Shown: positions 7,539 to 16,211 of the stretch, in pieces
Layout of the letters: every line of letters starts with the position of its first letter
Position numbering within the stretch: the stretch's first letter is position 1
From: Bacteroidales bacterium UBA4893
Lineage (GTDB): Bacteria; Bacteroidota; Bacteroidia; Bacteroidales; P3
Direction of reading: 5' to 3'
Assembly (NCBI GenBank): GCA_002399025.1
Contig: DHCV01000041.1
Coordinates: forward strand, 1 to 45,759
Length of the DNA stretch: 45,759 nucleotides
The notes under the pieces: generated by a model
Database searches by the model: none
What the model was told of the DNA's origin: nothing
What the model saw: only the letters and a program-made list of their open reading frames with translations
Program-made: the position numbers and the translations under genes

Positions 7539-10337
7539 TTACTTGGTAATAACTAATTGTTTTCTTCCAACTATCTTATCTCCATCTTTCAAAATCAAAA
7601 TATATGTTCCATCTTCTATGTTTGAAACATTTATTTCAACTCTTTCTTTTAGGTTATTCTTAATGTAAACTGTTTTTCCTAAAAGATCAACAATTTGCAT
7701 ATCAACTTTCTTACCGCTTCCCTTTCCAAGGTCTAATGTAAACTCGCCCTTTGAAGGGTTTGGATAGATATTGAAATTAATTTGGTCTAATTCTATATCA
7801 TATAATCCAATATCATTACTTACAACAATGGTTACAGGAGTAGAGTTTTTGGAAGGACAAGCTCCGCTTCTTACTCTTACTCTATATTGATAATCTCCTT
7901 CTTGAGTTAATATTTCTGAAATAGATGTTTGAAAAGCAGAGTTTTCAACTCGTTCCCATTGTTGTGTTCCAAATTTTCTTTGCCAAACAATTACATCTCC
8001 AACTTGACCACTTAGAGTTATTGGTCCTGTTGAACTATTTTCTGAAATAGTATCATTTTCTTTACTTATTGTTCCAACAACGGTTACTGGTACAATTGGG
8101 ACATATTTTGAAGCTGAAGTATCAACTTTATCAGCTGATAATACTACTCTTTTGAAATACATAGGCACAGCCATTGTTGAAGGGGTGTAGTCCATTCTAA
8201 TTCCTGCATTTTGAGTTATTGTCCAATTGATATTATCTGTACTTTCCAACCAGCGATATGTATATTCTCCACTACCTCCTTGAGGTACAGAACCAAGTAT
8301 TGTTGGCATTTCGCCTGTTTCGCATGCTGCAAAATTACTGTCTACGATTGAATTATTGGAAATTGGGTCGGAATTTGTAAGAAAAGAGAAATGTTCTCCA
8401 TAAGCCACTCCATTAGCATTTATACCATAAGCACGGTAGTAGTATGTTTTCCCTTCTACAAGTCCTGTTAGTGTTGTGTCAAAACTCCCAATTGTTCCTG
8501 CTACAATTAATTTATTGTTTGAGACCAATGGATAAGGGTCAGTGCTATATACAAATCCTCTTTCAATTACAGTTGTATCTCCTTGTAAAGAAGTTTGAGT
8601 TGAACCCGAAAGTTTTGCAGAAGTAAATGTAATTTGAGTAGGAGCAAATGTTTGTACTTGAACTCCAAGTGCTGCTCCTCCATTGACTTTGAAAGTGATA
8701 TTATCGTTTGCAAGTCTTGTTATGTTTGTAATTGCAACATTTGAGTTTTGATTTCCCCAAGATTTTAAGTTGGTTGTTGTTGTATCGGTTAATGAGGTTA
8801 TATTTTGCGAACCAGGATACAACATATTTGCCATATTGGTATAATACCAAGACATTTTACCTATTTGTCCTGTTTGATTTCCATTGTAATTTCCGTCTGC
8901 TGACATTAGAAGAACATTATTTTTTATAGCCACACAATTAACGCAGTTCCCTCCCTGAATAGATAATCCCCAACCTGTTGATGATGCTGATTCATCAATA
9001 TGAAATGCTCTAATTGCACTATTAGTGCCAGTGTTATTTCTAAAAGAATTTATTGAAGTATGCAAAAAGGAATTCCATCCAGAAAAATTTATATTCTCTA
9101 ATATGAAATACTCTCCTTCATTAGGAGTATTGATTTTAAATATTAAGGCTGTGTCTTGATTAGGGATTGAAGTAATATCCATAAGCATAGTTGAATCAAT
9201 TATATAAGGAGATGCCCAACCTAAGTAAACACGTGTAAAAGCATTATATAAAGGTGGAGTTTTTTCATTGTTATTATATGTACCTGCATCCATGATATCT
9301 AAATCTCCTAAAGTTTTTGAAACTCCATCTATATCTTTATTAGTATCGTAATAATCTAAAACTCCTAAAACATGTCCAAACTCATGAGAATGTACTCCAA
9401 TTCCTGAAATATCATTGCTTGTATTTTTTTCTGATGCACAAGAATAGTCAACAATTCTTACTCCATCTAATACTAAAGGAAGACTTAATTTTGAACGATG
9501 AGCCCAAATTGCATTATTTCCACCTCCATTATGTTCTCCTTTTCCTGCATAAACAATATGCACTCCGTCAACAGTCAAATTACCATCATTATCAAAAGTT
9601 GTAAAATCTACTACCGAATCTGCTGCATAACAAGCATCTATTATCATTTGTGCAGCATTTGCATCATTATCATTTGCAGTGCGAGCTCCATAAAAAGCTC
9701 TATCATTTAGGAGGGTAACTGGGCCAACTATAGTACATTGAAGGTCTAATTTACCAAATGAGCTTGCTGCAAAATAATCCCTTACACTTCCTGTTGCTCC
9801 ATTTGCTGAATATCCTATTTGATTGAATAAATCTTCAAAGTCTTGTCTTGTGTATGTAAATCTTGTTTCTCCTGGTATGCTATCGGAATATTGGACCAAA
9901 ATAACCAAAAGTTTTCTAATTCCAATTGTTAATCCTTCTATTCCTTGTGCTTTGGAATTATCTAACATTTCTGTCATTTGTAGCATTATTTTAACTTGAG
10001 GTTCTGAATATCTTAATCTCTTTTCAATGGTTGAAAGAAAATTAATATCTGATATTGAACGTTCGCTTTGATTTTTTGCAATAACTCCTGATGGAATCAT
10101 ATCTCCATCTTTGTTCTTTATTGCATATTCAAGGTAGCCTTGTTGATTATACATTAAAGTATAATTATCTTCTGACTCAACCCAACTTAATCTTTCATCA
10201 CCAAAAAGATATGCAGATATCTCTGCTCCATCTGGTTGAGAAAGTTGAACCAATCCTTTGTAGGCTGGAACAGCCATACTAATCTGAGAAATTAGTCCAA
10301 TTGCTATAAAAAGCAATAATGTAATAGTTCTTTTCAT
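7539..10337 (-). CDS. Secreted M6-family metalloprotease with T9SS sorting domain
   Basis: A zinc metalloprotease of about 932 residues, related to immune inhibitor A. The start is placed at the ATG at 10337, where a typical signal peptide begins (MKRTITLLLF...SMA); the frame stays open 22 codons further but that extension would bury the signal. The catalytic site is HEFGHVLGVLD: zinc ligands His318 and His322, the general base Glu319 and third ligand Asp328 of the M6 HExxHxxGxxD signature. After the peptidase domain (about to residue 560) come a fibronectin-III-like domain, a PKD/Ig-like domain and a C-terminal T9SS type A module (NIYPNPSKGEFTLDL... to the end). It is therefore probably exported through the Sec and type IX routes and anchored or released at the surface. 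Substrate is unknown. Confidence 0.9.
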   Translation of the reverse strand: MKRTITLLLFIAIGLISQISMAVPAYKGLVQLSQPDGAEISAYLFGDERLSWVESEDNYTLMYNQQGYLEYAIKNKDGDMIPSGVIAKNQSERSISDINFLSTIEKRLRYSEPQVKIMLQMTEMLDNSKAQGIEGLTIGIRKLLVILVQYSDSIPGETRFTYTRQDFEDLFNQIGYSANGATGSVRDYFAASSFGKLDLQCTIVGPVTLLNDRAFYGARTANDNDANAAQMIIDACYAADSVVDFTTFDNDGNLTVDGVHIVYAGKGEHNGGGNNAIWAHRSKLSLPLVLDGVRIVDYSCASEKNTSNDISGIGVHSHEFGHVLGVLDYYDTNKDIDGVSKTLGDLDIMDAGTYNNNEKTPPLYNAFTRVYLGWASPYIIDSTMLMDITSIPNQDTALIFKINTPNEGEYFILENINFSGWNSFLHTSINSFRNNTGTNSAIRAFHIDESASSTGWGLSIQGGNCVNCVAIKNNVLLMSADGNYNGNQTGQIGKMSWYYTNMANMLYPGSQNITSLTDTTTTNLKSWGNQNSNVAITNITRLANDNITFKVNGGAALGVQVQTFAPTQITFTSAKLSGSTQTSLQGDTTVIERGFVYSTDPYPLVSNNKLIVAGTIGSFDTTLTGLVEGKTYYYRAYGINANGVAYGEHFSFLTNSDPISNNSIVDSNFAACETGEMPTILGSVPQGGSGEYTYRWLESTDNINWTITQNAGIRMDYTPSTMAVPMYFKRVVLSADKVDTSASKYVPIVPVTVVGTISKENDTISENSSTGPITLSGQVGDVIVWQRKFGTQQWERVENSAFQTSISEILTQEGDYQYRVRVRSGACPSKNSTPVTIVVSNDIGLYDIELDQINFNIYPNPSKGEFTLDLGKGSGKKVDMQIVDLLGKTVYIKNNLKERVEINVSNIEDGTYILILKDGDKIVGRKQLVITK

Positions 10338-10415
10338 TTCCTTTTTATTATATAATAAGTAAATATATACACGTGATATACTATTAGTACAAAACAACTC
10401 CAAATTATTTCCTTA

Positions 10416-10499
10416 TTCCATTTTATTGAAACAAGGTTTTAATTGTTTAACTCTTTGTTTGAGTAAATTATACTTGACTTTTCTCAAAGTAACCTTAAT
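10416..10499. repeat. Degenerate 21-bp tandem repeat array (four units)
   Basis: Four 21-base units (10416, 10437, 10458, 10479) that align in order with units 3-6 of the array at 7355-7522. The array lies between the promoter box at 10515 and the M6 protease start, so it would be transcribed in the protease leader. Confidence 0.65.
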
Positions 10500-10514
10500 C
10501 TATTAGCAAATTTA

Positions 10515-10522
10515 CAAATATA
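10515..10522 (-). promoter_or_regulatory. Bacteroidetes-type -7 box upstream of the M6 protease
   Basis: The minus strand reads TATATTTG inside a 25-base block identical to that at 5453-5477. If used, it gives a leader of about 170 bases containing the 21-bp repeat array. No clear -33 box. Confidence 0.45.
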
Positions 10523-10614
10523 TTTTGAGAGCTAAGGCATGGGGTTAGATTATATTATCCTTGTATAAGATAAATTATTGATTTGATTTTGTTATTACCA
10601 TTGTGAGGGATTTC

Positions 10615-11352
10615 TTATTGCTTTGGCAGGAGAATAAACCCTGAGTTGCGGATAAGATTTGATTTATCGAATGTTTCTTCTGGAGCTAATGACTTATCCA
10701 TAAATGTAACGCCAATTCCATAAGGGTTTGAGTAAGTTTGTTCTTCTTCTGGAGTTGTAGGCGTACTTGTTTTGATTTCTATGTTTCCGTTTTCAAGTAT
10801 AGTCATATTGGCAAAATCTAAACCCAATAAGTAATTGTCCGACTCCCATAATTCTATGCAATAAAACACTGTGTATTTATTTTGATTAAAGTAGTTTTGA
10901 AATTCTTCTTGTGAATCAAAAATATCTCCAAAGAATATATTATTTGTAGCAAAATAAGAATAATAATCAGAGCTATTATTAACTTCATTAATACATTCGC
11001 CTTGACAAAATTCAAAATTGGATAAGGTATTATCTATATTCTTACTCATCTTTCCATGGTTCACTCTATAAATAATATTTGATGCATTAATAAATAAAGA
11101 ATATGACAAAGTAGTATCAGCATTAGCATATCCATAAATATTATCTTCTGGAAATTCAGTTAATAGTCTAAATCCTTTTGCCTCTAATTCTGCTTTAACT
11201 GTATTATAATCTAATCCCACATAACGCTTAGCGTCTTGTAATGAAATATTGGTATAAGGTTTTGTGGTTGGTGTATTATCTTTATCTTCCTTACAAGAAT
11301 AAAAACTAAAAATGCTAAACGTAATTACTAATAGTGCAATAATCTTTTTCAT
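10615..11352 (-). CDS. Hypothetical lipoprotein
   Basis: A 245-residue predicted lipoprotein of unknown function. The start is the ATG at 11352: it opens a signal peptide MKKIIALLVITFSIFSFYSC with the lipobox Cys at residue 20, and a -7 box lies 32 bases upstream inside the longer reading frame, which rules out the earlier start. After a short linker (KEDKDNTPTTKP) the segment TNISLQDAKRYVGLDYNTVK looks like the start of a small globular repeat. No catalytic motif is visible. It stands alone between the M6 protease and a divergent methyltransferase. Confidence 0.7.
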   Translation of the reverse strand: MKKIIALLVITFSIFSFYSCKEDKDNTPTTKPYTNISLQDAKRYVGLDYNTVKAELEAKGFRLLTEFPEDNIYGYANADTTLSYSLFINASNIIYRVNHGKMSKNIDNTLSNFEFCQGECINEVNNSSDYYSYFATNNIFFGDIFDSQEEFQNYFNQNKYTVFYCIELWESDNYLLGLDFANMTILENGNIEIKTSTPTTPEEEQTYSNPYGIGVTFMDKSLAPEETFDKSNLIRNSGFILLPKQ

Positions 11353-11384
11353 GATATTTTGTTTTAATAGTTTATATTTACCTG

Positions 11385-11392
11385 CAAAGATA
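11385..11392 (-). promoter_or_regulatory. Bacteroidetes-type -7 box for the lipoprotein
   Basis: The minus strand reads TATCTTTG, a full match to TAnnTTTG, giving a leader of about 25 bases to the ATG at 11352. It decides the start codon of the gene. No -33 match was found. Confidence 0.55.
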
Positions 11393-11652
11393 TTCATTTT
11401 TAGGAAATATAAGCATAAATTTCATTTTCTTTCATTGGAAAGGATTTTTGTATTTTGTTATTTCAATTATTATTTATACTTTTGTCCTTCTAAAATCATT
11501 GGATGTTTAATAATTTATTTATTTCGGATATTGTATTATAAGAATCTGTGTCGTATATAGGTTCTTCCTTTAAGTTGTTCTCAAATATTTCATTTGGGGA
11601 TATAGTTATTTATTTAAATAATTTTTAACGCTCACAAATTGTAAATCATTAG
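11393..11652. other. Divergent intergenic region, AT-rich, no gene seen
   Basis: Between the lipoprotein and methyltransferase starts lie 332 bases, bounded by the two -7 boxes. The DNA between them is AT-rich, with no convincing gene, strong hairpin or RNA gene. Confidence 0.5.
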
Positions 11653-11660
11653 TAGATTTG
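11653..11660 (+). promoter_or_regulatory. Bacteroidetes-type -7 box for the methyltransferase
   Basis: TAGATTTG matches TAnnTTTG and ends 24 bases before the ATG at 11685. It overlaps the TTG that would be the only earlier start, which favours the ATG. Confidence 0.45.
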
Positions 11661-11684
11661 CTTTGTGAGACAATACAAATAATC

Positions 11685-12455
11685 ATGAATACAGAAAATA
11701 AATTAATAGTAGATTTCGATTTTCAATTAGTTATTAACTTTTTTGCAGGTATTAGCTCTCAAGGTCCTGGAGGAGAAAAGGAAACCCTTAGGGCATTAAG
11801 CTTTTTAGATAATACTTCTTCTAAACTTAAGATTGCAGATTTAGGATGTGGTACTGGGAAACAGACAGAAATTATTGCATCAAATCTTGATTGTGAAATT
11901 ACTGCCGTTGATATAGCCCCCAAGATGATTGAAGGGCTTAACAACAGAATAAAAAACAAGAATTTAACCAATAAAGTTACTGGTCTTGTCGCTTCAATGT
12001 GCGAACTGTCTTTTAATAAAAATGAATTTGATGTAATTTGGGCTGAAGGCTCCATTTACCATATTGGATTTGAGAAAGGGTTAAGAGAGTGGAAGCAATA
12101 CCTTAAACCAAATGGCTATATGGCAATAACGGAATGTTGTTGGTTAAGCAATCAAAGACCAAAAGATTCAAGCTTTATAACAGAAAATGTATCTGAGATA
12201 GATATGATTTCAACTAAATTAAAGATAATTGAAGACTGTGGTTATAAACCAATAGCACATTTCATATTGCCTGAATACACTTGGATAGAAAACTATCATT
12301 CTATTGCAAAAACTCGTTTTCAACCATTTCTTGAAGAAAACAATTACAGCTTTGCAGCTAAAGATTTTGTTGAAAGAATGGAGCAAGAGATAGAATATTA
12401 CCAAACCAACAAAGAATACTTTGGTTATGTCTTCTTTATATTCAAAAATATCTAA
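11685..12455 (+). CDS. Class I SAM-dependent methyltransferase
   Basis: A 256-residue soluble Rossmann-fold methyltransferase. Motif I is IADLGCGTGKQT (about residues 46-57), followed by the acidic loop in ITAVDIAPKMIEGL, the motif LSFNKNEFDVIWAEGSIYHI and post-motif YLKPNGYMAITECCW, all in family order. The first 40 residues (FFAGISSQGPGGEKETLRAL) resemble small-molecule methyltransferases common in Bacteroidetes and Clostridia. The substrate is not readable. The start is the ATG at 11685; an upstream TTG nine codons earlier overlaps a promoter box. A strong terminator follows 34 bases after the stop, so it is probably monocistronic. It is one of the few plus-strand genes before 40 kb. Confidence 0.87.
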   Translation: MNTENKLIVDFDFQLVINFFAGISSQGPGGEKETLRALSFLDNTSSKLKIADLGCGTGKQTEIIASNLDCEITAVDIAPKMIEGLNNRIKNKNLTNKVTGLVASMCELSFNKNEFDVIWAEGSIYHIGFEKGLREWKQYLKPNGYMAITECCWLSNQRPKDSSFITENVSEIDMISTKLKIIEDCGYKPIAHFILPEYTWIENYHSIAKTRFQPFLEENNYSFAAKDFVERMEQEIEYYQTNKEYFGYVFFIFKNI

Positions 12456-12488
12456 GACTAATTAAGTAATTAAAAGCAATAATCTACT

Positions 12489-12517
12489 AGAGAGGGACAA
12501 TGTCCCTCTCTTTTTTT
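12489..12517 (+). terminator. Intrinsic terminator after the methyltransferase
   Basis: A GC-containing palindrome (AGAGAGGGACA to TGTCCCTCTCT) forms a ten-base-pair stem followed by seven T on the plus strand. It sits between two convergent genes. The remainder of 12456-12699 shows no gene. Confidence 0.88.
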
Positions 12518-12699
12518 GCTTTATATAAATTTGTATTTGCCTAAGAGTTTATTCTCTTGAATTAGAGAGAAATTCCTTTAGTAAAAAAGCACATGCATTT
12601 CTATAAACAAAAGAACTTTTATTATAGTGTCTGAAAAGATGTATATAGAAACTTTTTAATGACTCTAATTTGCTTTTATATTTTTTGATTGTTTTAATC

Positions 12700-13128
12700 T
12701 TATAATTTTGATTCTTCATCCATGAAATAATTCAAGATAATTTGTAATTCTTGTAATTTAGGTAATAATTCAGATCTATTGTTATCATCTTTATAATAAT
12801 CTATTATCTTTCTAAGATTATCCTGATTTACTATTTTTACATTTAATGAAGATTGAGGAAATGGAATATTTGCACTTAGCAAAATACTTTTCAAAATAGT
12901 TGTTGATAAATCAATTACTCTATGAAAAGGTAATTCTTCACTTTGACGACTCCATCTATTATTATGTTCAAATCTAAATACTTTAGCGGATATTTCATCT
13001 TCATCGTATTGTGCTATTCCTATTGATAATGATTTTGCATCAGTTGATTCTTTGTATTTCCCATCATGATTATCATAATTTTCAACAGTGACAATAGGTT
13101 TATAATTTAAATGTGTTGGCGTTTCCAT
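12700..13128 (-). CDS. Small protein of unknown function paired with a BCS1-like ATPase
   Basis: A 142-residue acidic protein not recognised as any family. It has no signal peptide, no membrane segment and no Cys. The N-terminal half looks beta-rich (IVTVENYDNHDGKYKESTDA, SLSIGIAQYDEDEISAKVFR), with a segment RWSRQSEELPFHRVIDLSTT that may lead into a helix; the C-terminal 40 residues are predicted helical by eye (NLRKIIDYYKDDNNRSELLP...). It starts 17 bases after the AAA ATPase stop on the same strand, so the two are probably co-expressed. A partner or substrate role for the ATPase is an inference from position only. Confidence 0.6.
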   Translation of the reverse strand: METPTHLNYKPIVTVENYDNHDGKYKESTDAKSLSIGIAQYDEDEISAKVFRFEHNNRWSRQSEELPFHRVIDLSTTILKSILLSANIPFPQSSLNVKIVNQDNLRKIIDYYKDDNNRSELLPKLQELQIILNYFMDEESKL

Positions 13129-13145
13129 ATTTTCTATTTTAAATA

Positions 13146-14609
13146 TTATAGTGATGTTTCTCTATTTTTCCAATATTCTTGGATTGCAATTTGAGCACAA
13201 TATTCTTGAAATTGCGCAGGAGTTTCTTCTTTTTCTTCATTAATATAATTAAGAACTTCTTGTTTCCTTTTTTCAAATTCTTTAAGAATTTTATTCGCCA
13301 TTTCTATTTTGTTTTCTTTTTGCATGTAAGATAATTTAATCACTTTATCAATTCGACCAGGTCTTGTTGAAGTAAAATTATCTTTATTATTTAAATTTTC
13401 TACAGGACAACCAATAGCATTATCTATTTTTGTAATATCGTTTGTCGTTATAATTGTGAATACTCCATTGGATTTGTCAACACCATCTAAACAATTTAAA
13501 AGACAATCAAAAGTTAAGGGAGTAAACGATACTTTTCCTTCATTGTTTTGATTTTCTAAATTATTTGACTCCATCATCTTTGACAGAAAACTTTCTGTGT
13601 GATAAACATTTTTTCTCCCATTAAAAATATTATCAATATCTTCGATTAATGCTATACATGGAATATTAAGTTGCAAATTTCTCCAGCAGCTTATTAAATC
13701 ATTATTAGTCATTTGAGCAAGAGAGAATACATATATAGGCATATCTAGATCTTCTGCAAAGGCTCTAACCAAAGCTGTTTTACCTGTTCCAGGAGGACCA
13801 TATAATAACCACCCTCTTTTCCAAGGAATATTTTTTTCTTTATACCAATTTTCACTCTTAATCCAAAGTGAAATAATATTAATAAGTTCTTTGATTTCTT
13901 TCGGGAAAAAAAGATTATTTAACGCATTCCCCTGACAAATTTTTTCTTTTCCTAATTCTTCATGCTTTACACCTAATAATTTATATTGATTTTGTCTATA
14001 CCAAGTAAATCCAGTTCTTGACTTACAAAAATAAGCATGATTATTAGTCTCTTTATCTGGCAGATAAAAAATGTCAAAACGATTTTCTTTTTCTTCTTTA
14101 TCATCAATTTTCCAAGATATATTATTTCTAATTTTTGTTGCTTCAATAAATATTTTTTCTACATCAACTGTACCTCTTATAAAAATTATTGAAGAATATA
14201 TTTTATTTTGCGTAGAATTATCATAATAATTTTTTGAATCATTCTGCTGATTTTTTACATCGTTAGTTGATTTGAATAAAAAAGGATATTTCATTAAATT
14301 CAGACATTTTCTTTTACTGATAAATATTATAGTGTTATTCCCAAATTTTTCATAAGAGACAAGACCAAATTTTCCGTTTCTATATGTTTCATCCTTGGCA
14401 CCATATATTTTATCGTATATAGTTAATCTTTTATGAGATTCTATCAAATAAGATATAATTACTTCATGTGCCTCTTCTGTACTTATTTCTACTTTTTGAA
14501 TAATAATAGAAGTTATTCTCCATAGAAATGATTTGATTTGCCCCCAAAAGCCAATAATAGCACCTATTATGCCAAAAATAGCAGTTCCTTTTAAAAAATT
14601 CAGGTCCAT
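13146..14609 (-). CDS. BCS1-like membrane-anchored AAA ATPase
   Basis: A 487-residue AAA ATPase. A single hydrophobic helix near the N-terminus (about 7-23) would anchor it in the membrane. The AAA core has Walker A GPPGTGKT (271-278), Walker B IALIEDID (319-326), sensor-1 Asn390 in TIITTND and arginine fingers Arg416 and Arg419 in STRPGRID. The EDID form of Walker B and the N-terminal anchor are typical of BCS1-type ATPases, the mitochondrial member of which moves a folded Rieske protein across a membrane; bacterial relatives are poorly characterised. Residues 40-230 form a family-like or unique pre-AAA domain. The small gene at 12700 follows directly. A 250-base AT-rich leader separates it from two tandem -7 boxes. 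Confidence 0.85.
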   Translation of the reverse strand: MDLNFLKGTAIFGIIGAIIGFWGQIKSFLWRITSIIIQKVEISTEEAHEVIISYLIESHKRLTIYDKIYGAKDETYRNGKFGLVSYEKFGNNTIIFISKRKCLNLMKYPFLFKSTNDVKNQQNDSKNYYDNSTQNKIYSSIIFIRGTVDVEKIFIEATKIRNNISWKIDDKEEKENRFDIFYLPDKETNNHAYFCKSRTGFTWYRQNQYKLLGVKHEELGKEKICQGNALNNLFFPKEIKELINIISLWIKSENWYKEKNIPWKRGWLLYGPPGTGKTALVRAFAEDLDMPIYVFSLAQMTNNDLISCWRNLQLNIPCIALIEDIDNIFNGRKNVYHTESFLSKMMESNNLENQNNEGKVSFTPLTFDCLLNCLDGVDKSNGVFTIITTNDITKIDNAIGCPVENLNNKDNFTSTRPGRIDKVIKLSYMQKENKIEMANKILKEFEKRKQEVLNYINEEKEETPAQFQEYCAQIAIQEYWKNRETSL

Positions 14610-14998
14610 TTTATATTAATTTATTAAACATAACTCCCAGAATATTAATTTATATAATAAAACTGAGAAAATCTGTTGCTAATATATCTTATATTATTGC
14701 TTTAATTAATCATTTCTCTTATGTTAATTTTACAAATAGCGGAAAAATTCTCTGCTAAATGCAGACATCTAATCTATGAAAAATGTTATCAAACAAATTT
14801 TAATTACGTTCAGCATTTTCATCAGAATAATAAAAGCTTATTTATAATTTATCTACAAATATACAAATATATTTTGATTGCTGGGATATAATTTTAATTA
14901 TATTATTAATGAATGAATATGATAATTATTAAGTAATAGATAAATACTAATCATTCATTTTAGAATAAAAAACAAACTCAAATAAATGAATATCACAA
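14610..14998. other. AT-rich intergenic region upstream of the ATPase
   Basis: Part of a 690-base gap between divergent genes. It contains the tandem promoter boxes at 14856-14871. No convincing coding region was seen. The short frame at 14947-15132 runs through the 22-bp repeats and is not credible. Confidence 0.5.
14856..14871 (-). promoter_or_regulatory. Two tandem Bacteroidetes-type -7 boxes upstream of the BCS1-like gene
   Basis: The minus strand reads TATATTTGTATATTTG, two abutting TAnnTTTG matches, within a block nearly identical to those at 5453 and 10507. If used, the leader to the ATG at 14609 is about 240 bases long. No -33 box is clear. Confidence 0.4.
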
Positions 14999-15130
14999 GA
15001 TAAAGTAAGCTGAAAAATAGACTTAGTCCTTACCCCCAAAGGGCTAAGTCTTCTATGCTTAAGGACTAAGTCCTCTGCCCCTAAGGAATTAGTTTGTTTT
15101 AAGCTAGGGATAGGTATAAATATTAATTGC
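14999..15130. repeat. 22-bp tandem repeat array with nested inverted repeat
   Basis: Six consecutive units keep a 22-base spacing (about 14999, 15021, 15043, 15065, 15087, 15109). The best three share a core CTAAGTC or CTTAGTCC and end in AAGG. Because the core is close to palindromic, the array also forms a 13-bp perfect inverted repeat (15020-15032 with 15060-15072). It has a distinctly higher GC content than the surrounding DNA. It lies upstream of both the BCS1-like gene and the HU-like gene. Confidence 0.75.
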
Positions 15131-15299
15131 AAACAGCAAAATATAGACTCGAATATTAATATAAATCATAATAATATATAAAATCCATCAAAAAAATTTA
15201 AATCAACTAATATTTTCATTTTTATTGGCATAATGCACTTAGATAAGGAGAGACAAAGCAATAAAGCTATATGTCTAAAAAACCTTATTAGTAAGACTT

Positions 15300-15731
15300 A
15301 TGCCTAGAACAATCAAGGTAAAAAGAAAAATTTCAACAGGAGCAAATCCTGGTGAAAAATGGGTAGCAAGGATTTTTCATAATGAAACGGTAGGTTTTGA
15401 GAAAATTGCTGAAATGATTTCAGAAACATCTACTCTTTCTGCTGGAGATATCCTAAATACTCTAAAGCAGTTGGAGACAGTCGTAATATGGCAGATTTTA
15501 CAGGGGAATCCTGTAGAGTTGGGCTATCTTGGGAAATTCTATTTCAAAATCACTGCCAAAGCTGTTGATACCTTAGAGGAAGTAACTGCAGAAACCATTA
15601 CAAGGAAGTATGTACGTTTTCGTCCTTCAAAAATGTTTTATAAAAAGCTTAGGGAAACAAAGACTACATTCGTTGATTTAGACATCAAGGGATTGCCGTC
15701 AAACAATGACCCAGAAACTCCAGCTCCATAG
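15300..15731 (+). CDS. HU-family DNA-binding protein (HU-HIG type)
   Basis: A 143-residue protein of the Bacteroidetes-specific HU-like group. The DNA-binding core shows the family flow: ARIFHNETVGFEKIAEMISE, then SAGDILNTLKQLETVVIWQI, then GNPVELGYLGKFYFKI and VRFRPSKMFYKKL. The N-terminus is basic (PRTIKVKRK). Members bind DNA without strong sequence preference; many copies occur per genome in this phylum, often near mobile or surface-protein genes. It is alone on the plus strand, with a clear terminator downstream. No Shine-Dalgarno sequence precedes the ATG. The direct neighbour upstream is the 22-bp repeat array. Confidence 0.88.
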   Translation: MPRTIKVKRKISTGANPGEKWVARIFHNETVGFEKIAEMISETSTLSAGDILNTLKQLETVVIWQILQGNPVELGYLGKFYFKITAKAVDTLEEVTAETITRKYVRFRPSKMFYKKLRETKTTFVDLDIKGLPSNNDPETPAP

Positions 15732-15828
15732 CAATAGAGTAGATACCAACTTTATACGCTATTCATAAAATAGTATATTAAGTTGAGGAAGAATTCCCAT
15801 GCTTTCAAAAGAAGAAAGCAACCGAGTT

Positions 15829-15864
15829 AAAGGGAAGCACTAATATTTTGTGCTTCCCTTTTTT
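15829..15864 (+). terminator. Intrinsic terminator after the HU-like gene
   Basis: A 12-bp perfect stem (15829-15840 with 15850-15861), loop of nine bases, followed by a short T run. It lies about 100 bases beyond the HU stop. Confidence 0.8.
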
Positions 15865-15948
15865 ATGTTTAAAGAAGATATCTAAATCCAACTTATAAAC
15901 ACATCTTTTCTATGCTATCATAAAAATCTCGCATTTACAACGCATATA

Positions 15949-16194
15949 CTACAAAGCAGGTTCATGCTTTCCTCCATTCCCTTTTGGATGATTTCTACAT
16001 GAACCGCAGGTAAGACTTGAAATTGTTGCACTTTTAGCTCCACAATATTTACAGAAATAGAAACGTTTTTCTTCTCCTTCGTAAACTACATGCTTCCTTT
16101 TGCCTTCTGAATTATTTCTACATGAACCTGATGTTAAACTTGATATTGTTGCACTCTTGGCTCCACAATATTTACAATAAAAAAATTTTGCCAT
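15949..16194 (-). CDS. Small protein with two near-identical zinc-ribbon repeats
   Basis: An 81-residue protein built from two copies of one 41-residue unit. Each has CKYCGAKSATISSLT then a CxxC-like knuckle: SGSC in the first copy and CGSC in the second, followed by RN and a His-containing stretch. The pattern suggests two zinc ribbons, but the first copy lacks one Cys (Ser in its place), so its metal site may use a His. At DNA level 15991-16054 and 16114-16177 are a direct repeat spaced 123 bases, exactly 41 codons. No signal or membrane segment. It is 17 bases downstream of the DUF4230-like gene on the same strand. Function is unknown; nucleic-acid or protein binding is a guess. Confidence 0.7.
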   Translation of the reverse strand: MAKFFYCKYCGAKSATISSLTSGSCRNNSEGKRKHVVYEGEEKRFYFCKYCGAKSATISSLTCGSCRNHPKGNGGKHEPAL

Positions 16195-16211
16195 ACACTT
16201 GTTATTAAATG

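Noticed and set aside
7539..10403. Longer M6 protease start at 10403
   Set aside because: It would place 22 residues before the signal peptide, so the ATG at 10337 is preferred.
14999..15130. Possible CRISPR array
   Set aside because: Units are 22 bases and directly abutting with no spacers, and no cas genes are present.
14947..15132. Short open frame on the minus strand in the ATPase-HU spacer
   Set aside because: It consists mostly of the 22-bp repeat array, has no known motif and no promoter or ribosome site.
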